From: Phoronis ovalis
Lineage: Eukaryota > Phoronida > Phoronidae
Assembly (NCBI GenBank): GCA_028565635.1
Contig: JAOXYB010065722.1
Location: 12,630-24,534 of the forward strand
Direction of reading: 5' to 3'
DNA length: 11,905 bases
The notes beneath the pieces were generated by a model. The model ran no database searches. It saw only the letters and a list, made by a program, of their open reading frames with translations, and was not told the origin of the DNA. A program made the translations under genes and the position numbers. Numbering within the stretch: position 1 is the stretch's first letter; each line of letters begins with the position of its first letter. Below, in pieces: positions 1 to 9,100 of this stretch.

Positions 1-70
1 CCTATAGTGTATTCAGTATTTATTTACAGTTAGCAAAATAATTCACGTTCCAGTGTTTCTTACTTTTCAG

Positions 71-360
71 ACGATGAGCCATACCAAAAACGGTGTGGGA
101 TTTTTTCGTTATCTGGGTGCTGTCTCATCGTATAGAAATTTCGTTCTTGCATCGTTAAAACGAGGAAATGTCAGAAAAGTTAGTTTTGTAATATTTATAT
201 ATTAATATTTGTGTTATGATTATATTTCTTTTTAAAAACTGAGAAATGGAACATACGTAGGTTTTTTTATTTAATTTAATACTAGAGGTACAGAGGCATT
301 TTGTTACCAACGCGTTTACACTCCGAAATGCATATTTGGAAAACATGGTGTTACAGTAAT
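71..360 (+). CDS. Two candidate plus-strand exons of an unrecognised short protein
   Basis: A good acceptor (TTTCTTACTTTTCAG, ending at 70) is followed by an open frame starting at ATG 74: MSHTKNGVGFFRYLGAVSSY, running to about 175. A second open block after GGTACAG at about 294 reads RHFVTNAFTLRNAYLENMVL to a stop at 358-360. Joining them at AAA|GTTAGT keeps the frame. Against this, the donor is poor and other frames in both blocks are also open for much of their length. I cannot assign a function, and this may be chance. Confidence 0.15.
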
Positions 361-1028
361 TTATCTGTGACTACTTAATTACATCAAGGGTTGTAGAGTT
401 TCATGTGTATTTTTGTTCATTGTTTTGCATGTTTATATATATGAAACGAAAACTATGTAAAATTTTTTATATGATACAAATACTTTGTTTTGACTTTCAA
501 TGATATAGTTTTGTGTATGCCAACAATGAACCATATAATATTAACTCAAACGTCCAGCGTCTCCAATGGCGACAACTTCGGATTTTATTAATTAGTGCGC
601 ATAATATGAACATGTTTTTACCATTATTAATTCAATCATCATATTACTGGTTTGGAGGTTTGTGATCTGTGGAATACTAAAGTTTTATTTGTTTTTTTTT
701 GGTTTTGCGGATAGTGTGGTGTCCCAGCATGGAAAAAACAAATGCAATACAACTGGCCTTAGCACTAATATATCGGGTCACTACAGTACTACTGGTCAAC
801 ATCCTATGCTAATGCGCCATGTTTGCAATAAAATCCAGTTGAATAAAGTTCCAGTGTGTTTGATGTCGCGTATAATTCTGATTACTAAAACCGTAAATGT
901 ATATAATTAACAGGATAAATTGGCCCGGGAAAATATAGCTTTGATAACCCTATACACTTGCAAATGATCCCTTAATATAAAAACTCATTTTTGTTTTAAA
1001 AATTATCCACTTTGAAAGGATATTATAG

Positions 1029-1119
1029 GTCTTCTACACTCCGCACTCCACCTTCAAAACTGAGACGAGTTTCCGAGTTGATGAATGGAAGAGGTCTTAT
1101 TAAAAGGCATAATGTATAA
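1029..1119 (+). CDS. Candidate terminal coding exon of an unrecognised plus-strand gene
   Basis: After an acceptor-like GGATATTATAG, one base completes a split codon and then 29 codons run to TAA at 1117-1119. The peptide includes TLRTPPSKLRRVSELMNGRG and ends LIKRHNV. It is basic and polar, with a kinase-like RRVS motif and a Ser/Thr-Pro site (TPP). The stretch is clearly less AT-rich than its surroundings. AATAAA occurs at 1119-1124 and 1207-1212, as expected after a last exon. I do not recognise the protein, and no upstream exon with the needed phase 2 end was found, so this remains a suggestion. Confidence 0.25.
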
Positions 1120-2051
1120 ATAAATTAATTTAATTTTTATTTTTATATTATACAACTTTTAAAATTGAAAGCGTTCGTGCAAAATAAATTGTTCTGTAAG
1201 GATGACAATAAAAATAATTGTCTTTTTCGAATTTGATATTCTAGGAACCATACGCTAAGAGTATCTTACTGATAGCACACATTTTATTGTTTTTTAATTA
1301 TAAAAGTCATAAAAGCAGAGTACAGTTCATTGATCGTCTGACTTTCTGACTCTCGTGAAACAGTACAGCAGACAATTAAATCACAAAAACAAGAAATAAA
1401 GTTTAATTTAAACCCGTGATGTGAGTTACTCCAATTACTAATTAGCTCATGTAGTATATTATGCATACAAACAGATATTAAGTTGCTGCTAATGATATTA
1501 CCAAACGTAACATAGATTTTTTTAAAATTCTAATTAAAATTACAAAACTAGAAAGAAATGCATGTCACATTCTGAATGCAGAAGTCTATGGATAGGGTAA
1601 TGTGAGTTAATAAACGTCATATATGGCAGATGCTTGACACCTCATTTTACATATACAAAGAAAGGCATTTTATTTTTTATGTCTATAAATATGTTATGAA
1701 GTGCAATTTTTTTAGTTTTCGTTGACGAGTCTGTTTTAGTAGTACTCTGTATAACCTCTGATGGACAACATGAACTAGAAATGTCTGTCGTTATGTCGTG
1801 CAACACTCACTTGTTGTTTTAGTCATTTTTTAACAGGTCTTAAAGTACATTGTACTTTATTATGTTACATAGAATCAAGGAAGTGTCAGTAGTAACTCCA
1901 AAAAGGTAGTACTGAACAGTCGCGGTAACATTCCAGTCACATTCTACGAATGCCTCTAAGTTAGGCGCACCTGCTAAAAAAACAGCTGTCATTACTTCAA
2001 TGAATTTTCCATCTTTTATTGGTTAATACTACAACATTTATACCAAACTAC

Positions 2052-2067
2052 ATTAATTCGAATTAAT
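2052..2067. repeat. 16-bp perfect palindrome in AT-rich DNA
   Basis: ATTAATTCGAATTAAT is its own reverse complement. In DNA this AT-rich such a site can arise by chance, and nothing nearby suggests a function. Confidence 0.8.
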
Positions 2068-2780
2068 TCTTATTTGTAGTATGGTTACTTTGTAAAATAT
2101 TGGTTTGCCACATTGTTAACTTAGAATAATTACTTTTATACATTGATGGAAATTTCCGACCGATAATTTAGGTAAATTGTATAATTTGGGAAAAATAAAA
2201 ATTAATACACATGGTTTCCTTTCAATTATATACTGAAGTGTCACTCAATTGTAGCAAAGAAACATCGATCTGTCTGGCTTATCCGTGTTATGTTAAATAA
2301 ATAGGTTAATAAAATAATAGATTTTTTGATAATAATCTGAACAGTGCAGCACAATTTTTTTGTTAAATGTTATTCTTTAAATGTGCAGATTAACAAGTTT
2401 ATTTTGTCGTTACACAGTTATATAGTCATTCAGGTATCACAAATCGGTTTATAAATTAACAATGATTTATATACAAAAGAAGTCCCAATTAACTGGGATC
2501 CGGACACAGCAAGTTATAGACTGGAGTCAGTCTGAATAATGATAGTTTGATACAGACTAAAAGGGCCCCAAAATCCCAATTTTATATTTTTATTTTCAGT
2601 ACTAAGAATGATCAATTTATTGATATTACTGTTATAAATGACGAAATATGAGTAAAATTATCAAAATTGTCAACTATCAATATATTAAATCCTTATATAA
2701 TTAGTCCTTCCTTAGCCTGTGGACAGACTAAGCAAGTTAGTACATTGTGCATGGTTTACGAAAACAATCTACAAATGTAG

Positions 2781-2988
2781 GTTGCCTGAAGACGCATGGA
2801 AAGCTAGTAGGAAACAGATTTTGCTCATCTGATATATACCTGTGATACACTTGATAAGTATGATCTTGAAATGATTTTTTTAATGATTGCTTTGTTTTCG
2901 TATACGAATACAGTTACCTGGAAACGCGCTGAAAAAAAGGAGACATTGCTTCGTGTGATATCCTTGATATGTATGATCTGCTGCTAAT
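2781..2988. repeat. Diverged tandem duplication of about 110-130 bp
   Basis: The block at 2781-2873 resembles the block at 2913-2988. The heads are GTTGCCTGAAGACGC and GTTACCTGGAAACGC (12 of 15 match). The tails, at 2841-2866 and 2954-2979, match at 23 of 26 bases and share CTTGATA and GTATGATCT. The middle is less alike and has length changes. There is no coding sign. Confidence 0.55.
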
Positions 2989-5000
2989 GTTGTACTACTA
3001 TTACTATCACTTTAGAAATTAGATTTACCGAGTCAAATGCATCTGCGTCTGCTTATAACTTTCATTATCATAATAAAGGTTAATTGTTTAAATCAGTTAA
3101 AAATGTTATTAAATATTAACTACTCTTTCTCATTTTTAACACTAATTTTTTTTGTACCCAAACTGTTATACACAGAATCATTCAAAGTTCTTGTCACTTT
3201 TATATAAATCTTTCTAATTTTCTTTGCATTACAAGCATTAATAAAAAATTAGATTTTTTTCGATACATGTACATTAAACAATGGACGAAAAAGAATTATG
3301 GTTTATCGATTTTGCAACCTTAAGATGTTTAAAATAAATGTCAGGAGAAAAAAACTATAATATAAAAGCAAAATATATCGGACTTATCATGGTTACAAAA
3401 GCTGTCGTGTGCATGATTTGAGTGATTTTTTACTTTGGTTTGTTCTTTTGTGACTATACTTAGTCATTTTTACTTTCATTTAGGTCACAAAAAAAGAAAA
3501 GGTACATCTAGTCAGTAAACAATGTAGTCGCATCCATTTGGACATATGTATTACTTTAATTACAAAAACGTAATTCGATCCTGGCAATTTTCCAGTTTTG
3601 TCACAATATATTTGTACTGTTACATTATTTTATTTGTTTATTTATAGATAAAGCTTAATTACCAATATATGAAAATTCCTTTAAGATATCCGCTAACTGT
3701 CATTCTAAAGCTCTTAACTTACTTTTTAAAATTTCATCTGCAAATAAACTGTTCTGCTTCGCTTCTGTATAGGTAGATACATAATAGATTGTTACTATAT
3801 ATAGCAGTTTCTTGAACTCTGGTGATTTCTTTAATGTTTATATTTATAGAACAGGGGTGTGTTAGGTTGTAGCTATGGGTATCTGCATATATAAGATAAC
3901 CACAATCTGATTATACTCTCATTACATGGGGAGTGTCTAATTATACCTGCGTCCAAATGAATTCTAGTTGATGACAAACTCTAATTACAGTCCTGTTACA
4001 TGATCAGCTCTTCTTTAACAGTTATTTTTATCCTGAAATAATAAGCGGAGCGGCAAAAGGACTGCTTCATGCTGATGTGCGAGACATCCAAAATACATTT
4101 CAGCTATATATCTTAATATGGCAACCGTTTTTTTTTTTGCAGCAACCAAACTGAATTCTTGGCATGGTGACTCATCTGGAAATTATTTTAAAATAAAATC
4201 TAAGTTTTTTTACGAAGTGATTCGGTACCTTGTTATTGCAGATAATGTTTCATGTCTTCAAGTGTATTATTTCTTAATGCAATAAGATCAATCTTTATAA
4301 ATATGAGTGCTCTCCAAGTGCAGTAAGGCTAGTAAAGCAAACACAGTTACAGCTAACTAAAAAAATATGTCTTAACATAACTTGTAACAAAAATACCCTA
4401 AACATTTTCGAATGAAATTTACATAAATCCAGGAGAGCATAAACGTACAGTCAGCCGTGTATGAATGCACGTTTGGTTCAGAATGGGGATATCTCGCATT
4501 TCTAAGTATATTATAACAAAATATCAAAGGTTATACAATGTCCTATAATTTTCCCACGATAACAATTAATGTCAATATTATTGTTATGTCCAAACTAAAA
4601 ATAGGTATGCTTCGCGTTTAGTTTGGCAGGGGAACCAAGATTAGTAGTAGGAATTGATTAAAAAGGAGAGTTTATAAACACGAAGCTTTCTAAGAATATA
4701 AGAGCTATGCTGTGGCACATTATATACAGTGTATGGCAAACAGAAACAGAAAATGAACACACGGAGTGTTATTGTAAACCACACGTATGTATGTGTAAAA
4801 AATATATATTAACCAATGATAAGGACGTTTATATGACGAGACTATAAGCCCTGATTAGGTTACATTTTACATTGAGGCCATGAAAAAGGCTCCTTTTCCC
4901 GGGGCCCTTTTACTGATTGCCAGGTCAATCTTTTTCTGACAACAGATTAAATAAATACCAAATTCAAATCAGATGATTGGAACAAGATTTATTGCAAGCT

Positions 5001-6023
5001 AATACCTTTTAATGACACTAAAAGACTTCAACACCTTGGTTAAAATCTACCATACTGTTAAGCAATATACATCACATGTTTTATAGAATAATGATTTCCC
5101 ATTGTAATCAAAAAACAATCTTGTTATAACGTAACTATTCATTTAGGAAGCCATGATCGTTCTAACAAGTGCAAACCCTCCGAAATATTAAGGAGTAACT
5201 ACAAGTATACTGAGACAAAATTACAAGACAAATAAAACTGCAATATAATAATTTAGAAAAAATACAAAACAGACTAAAATGAATTGCAATAACAGTTTTT
5301 AACAACAATACACTTATTACATGGAAAATACTGATAGTTTCACCCATAGCATGAAAAAAACCCAATCTAATCATATGTGACAATATTAAAAATATGGGGT
5401 ACCCAAATGATTGCCATCAGTGCTATCACAATGTTGCTTTTGATAGTGGTTTTTCCTTAAAAATACCTCACTTTCTTAATACAAAAATAAAATTTCAAAG
5501 ATGTTGCTTTAAGAACATTATCACATTATCATTTGTTAAAACATGTATGTGATGTTTTCTCAAAATAGCTAGATAATATACTTGGAATGATTCATGAAGT
5601 TTTGGATATCATTGCTCTTTCCTTTCTGTACAATCCGGTTGTAATTGGCTATTTATCAAAAACTGAAAGGATTATTTTGAGTATAGTGAAGCTAACTTGT
5701 AGCTTGTGACTTCCAAAGTGCCCACCAGATGGTCCTCCATCTAGTTGGCTGTTGGAAGCACATGAGCTGTGGATGTGGAGCTAAAATTTCTTCAGACTAA
5801 GATTAATACTATTAAAACATTGATATCTTTTGACCTGAATAACAAGATCAATTAATAATAATATCCCTTACATAAGATCATGTAAATGCTCACAGTGGAA
5901 AATTAAATTAAAATAGCACCATCGATATGGGACTCTGTGAATGAATATGAAAGCTTGCATTACACAACTTCTTGAAGATTTCTACAATCTGAACATTAGA
6001 ACTTCATTGTTACTGTTATGGCA
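5001..6023 (-). other. 3' flank and presumed 3' UTR of the p67phox-like gene
   Basis: I read this stretch on the minus strand for an SH3 domain or any further exon and found none. There is no ALYDY-like start, no paired Trp, and no G-x-x-P-x-N-Y ending. A minus-strand open frame at 5162-5383 is hydrophobic low-complexity sequence and not convincing. A slightly GC-richer patch at about 5718-5785 has no assigned role. Confidence 0.55.
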
Positions 6024-6141
6024 TTAAAATTTTGCATAGCAGAATAATTTTAATTTGTTGTTTTTGATTGCAATTGAGTACAGTTTGCTCAGAATGGAAT
6101 CATCACATACATGATACGAGTCACCAGATGGCGGCTGATAC
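6024..6141 (-). CDS. NCF2: Coding exon 8 of the p67phox-like gene (residues 417-455, end of PB1, stop)
   Basis: Entered at acceptor TTATTTCAG in phase 2, completing a Trp codon. It encodes [20 protein letters not shown], then [18 protein letters not shown] and a TAA at 6024-6026. This matches the second half of the human p67phox PB1 (YRPRDSNELVPLSEDSM, then LTLWCEN), including the last beta strand. The protein therefore stops right after PB1, where human p67phox goes on to a C-terminal SH3 domain. A donor-like CAT|GTATGT inside the exon could allow another 3' end, but I found no SH3 exon downstream. Confidence 0.88.
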
Positions 6142-9100
6142 CTGAAATAAGAAAACAGGATTTTGAGTGAGTTTGTATGCTTTCATTCTCAATTCTATCA
6201 CAGTTGCATTATCTGAATTGTATAAAATACACTACATAATATCGATTTTCTCCACGACTTCTTTCTGTTTATTTCTTGACTTCCCCACTAATAAAAAAAT
6301 AGAGAAGTGATAGTACTCCAAAAGTGTTCTGTTTGTTTTAAGTCAGTGGCAGCTAAATGTATTTGGAAACCAGCAAATGAAATTATTATAATATCCTACC
6401 AATCTTGTTTGCAACTGTGAACTGATAATACTTACCATAGATCCATTGAATCTGCAAGAAATCCATATTTCTCAGTTGCAATTCTTTCCAATTCTTTTAA
6501 TGACATATTTCTTGTAACATTGGCACAATAAAGACTGTCTCCACATTGAAATTCCACTGTAAATAAACCAGTTGGTGGAGTTTGTGGTCTTACTGGACGA
6601 GGTTTTGGTATTGGTTTTATCTGCTGCATCTGTGCTACCAGCTCTCCAATCAGATTAGCCTTTGGTTCAGAATCATGAACTGGTGGCCTAGTTAAACAGG
6701 GTACAGGTAAACTGGTAGTTTCTACACCAATTTGTTTGGTCTGATTCCCTTTTGGCAATCTAGTAGGCAATGCAATAGGAGGATCAGGTCGACCCGAGTG
6801 AATATTTACATTTTCATGATCAGCATCATTTATCACTGGCCTTGGACATCTCGGTTGAGGACTTTTGGAACGCATCTCTGGTTTAGGAAGGTCGAGATTT
6901 CTACGTGCCACTGGAGAGTTTGGTAAAGATCTGGATATCACGTTTAGCTTGCCAGTTTCCAAGAGCTTAAATAAATACTGATTGTAGTAAAATTAAACAG
7001 TTCTACTCATACTCTGAGTAGCATATTCGAACCATACCAGTATTAACTAGATCATACATGTACATGTACGTAGTGACAGACACCTGTGGATCAACTGGTT
7101 GGGAAGATTTACCATTCAGGGAATGCTTCATCTGCCTCTGTAGACTTGCGAAACAAAGTTAATATTCAGCAGCCAATGCTATTTATTCTTTTCTAAATTG
7201 TTAATCAATATTATTTTGGACGTTTTTAAATATCATGCTTTTTGGAGCATTTGAAACACGTGATAATGAAAGATTTTCAGTACTACAGCATACAGATAGA
7301 TGGCATGTCTGTGACATTTTGTAAAATGTATGCAATTTAAACATGAAGGACTTTTAAAAATATGATTATAGGAACAGTAATGACATCTATCAAACAGCCA
7401 AGTTTTTGGGTGTAACTTATGTGATTACCTTTGGGCCAGAAAATCCAGAGAATGTGTCATTCTCTTCAACAGATGCAACAACTTTTGCTTTTCCTAGATA
7501 ATCTTTCTTAGCAAGATTTGCTGTTTTAGATTTCGGTGGACGGAAGAAGTGAGATTCTTTAGAAATATCTAAAGCTAAGAAGGTCTGATGTGCCTGTAAG
7601 AAAAAAAAAATGTCATCATATTTTCATTATGCTTCATTAATAATTATTACATGGCAAACATCTCTCACAGTGTCACTTGTGACGCTTTTATGTGTATGTG
7701 ACAAGTAGATAATCTGCTAATTTCTAGTATAAAAGAAGATAGGTGGTAGGTCTTATGTAAGCTTTAGTAATGTCTGAAGGTGATATTGTATATAATCACA
7801 TACTGTATCATACATCACCAATAAATATACTAAATATCTCAGTAGGAATGCTCATTGATGTTGCATCGATTCAGTAATACTGAATCATAACTGAATATTA
7901 TGTTAAAAGAACTAGTTTGTTTTCAGATCTTCTTTTGTCCCCACTTTGCTAAATGTAGGAAATATATTTGTACGTAATCAAAAATCATAATTGTTACAAA
8001 TAACATTGCAATTCACGAAATGAAAAGAAATCACTTACCTGTGCAATAGAGAGGGCATCTGCTATACATTTGTGTCTCGATTCTCCCTTCAATGCCTTAG
8101 CTTCCCTGAGTAAATGAGATGCTTTTGAAAAATCTTTTAGTTTGGAATGACAGGAAGCCATGTTGTAGAGAATCTGAAAGAAGAGTTTCAAGAAAGTTAA
8201 TTTGGATCGGTGCAAAATGGTGTACTAATTTTCAATCGCAATGACAAGGGGCAGATTTACAAGGCAACAATGAGGAGATCATACCTCGTTCATTCTACAT
8301 AAACAGAGGTCCTAACTTTCTGTTTGCCTTTAATATTTCTTTTTAATATTTAATATTTTCAAGACACACCTCACAAGCATAAAGTTTAAACTGCAGTCCT
8401 AACTGTTTATAATCAATCATATTATTGCCACGGAGATGGGTATGACAGTCTTCAAAACTTCCGCAAGCGTCATTGAACCTACAACGTTTAAAAATATATA
8501 TATTTTCATAAACTGAGTACAGGTAAACATTTTAACAGAATAATAACATACTAAAGCTTTATTATTGACTGGTACAACTTGCAAGATTCGTTTTGGCAGC
8601 TTAATTACTGACGTAAGAAAATTGATGTTGGCAAGAAGAAAAAGTTGTCTGTGCCTGGAGACTACAGCAAAATGTTTCAACCAAATTTTAACAAGATGGC
8701 ATAATTACCTGTTGAGCTTGTAATAAATATGTCCACGTAGAAAATATCCAACAGCAAGATGCTGATCTTTTTCTATACTCTTATTCAAATGCTTCAAAAG
8801 AAGAAATGACTAATTATTCAAAGATTTATAGCTACAGCTTTCTGCAGTAGATGTTACTAGCTCAGCAAAATTTTGAATGTTCAGTGTTGACGGTTGAGCA
8901 CTTTCTGCTGCTGCATAAAGAAAATTAAATGACATGATGACAAATAGTAAATAGAGTTTTTTACTGAAAAGACTTGTGTGTTAAAAATACAATAACATTT
9001 AACAATGTACTCCCTTGTCTTATGCATAGTGCAAATCTCACAAGTGTCAGTGCAAATCTCACAAGTGTCAGTGCAACACATAGAGGACAAGAATTAGGTT

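Larger units (their letters stand above)
1126..5000. other. Long AT-rich stretch without a convincing gene
   Basis: Apart from the duplication at 2781-2988 and the palindrome at 2052-2067, I see no exon, RNA gene or full mobile element. Open frames such as the one at 1284-1466 (minus) have biased, stop-poor composition without domain features. The stretch is intergenic or lies in an intron of a gene whose exons are outside the window. Confidence 0.6.

Noticed and set aside
1284-1466. Minus-strand open frame of 60 codons.
   Set aside because: No recognisable motif and no splice or regulatory context; it is expected by chance.
2559-4908. An 11-base inverted match (AAAAGGGCCCC near 2559 and its complement near 4898) that could mark the ends of a mobile element.
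   Set aside because: Matches of 11 bases are expected many times between all positions of a 12-kb window, and the flanking bases do not continue the similarity.
5162-5383. Minus-strand open frame of 73 codons, hydrophobic.
   Set aside because: Composition reflects AT-rich DNA, with no acceptor, domain or link to the upstream gene.
5718-5785. GC-richer patch downstream of the gene that shares CCAGATGG with exon 8, considered as a duplicated exon or SH3 exon.
   Set aside because: The shared string is only about 8-10 bases, the translation does not match the PB1 or any SH3, and splice sites are unconvincing.
6732-6926. Plus-strand open frame of 64 codons.
   Set aside because: It is the antisense shadow of exon 7 of the p67phox-like gene.
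8417-8680. Minus-strand open frame of 87 codons overlapping exon 3.
   Set aside because: It runs in a different frame from the conserved Rac-binding exon, mostly through intron 2.
8881-9090. Minus-strand open frame with a repeated TDTCEIC motif.
   Set aside because: The repeat comes from the 21-bp tandem duplication in intron 1; there is no other sign of coding.
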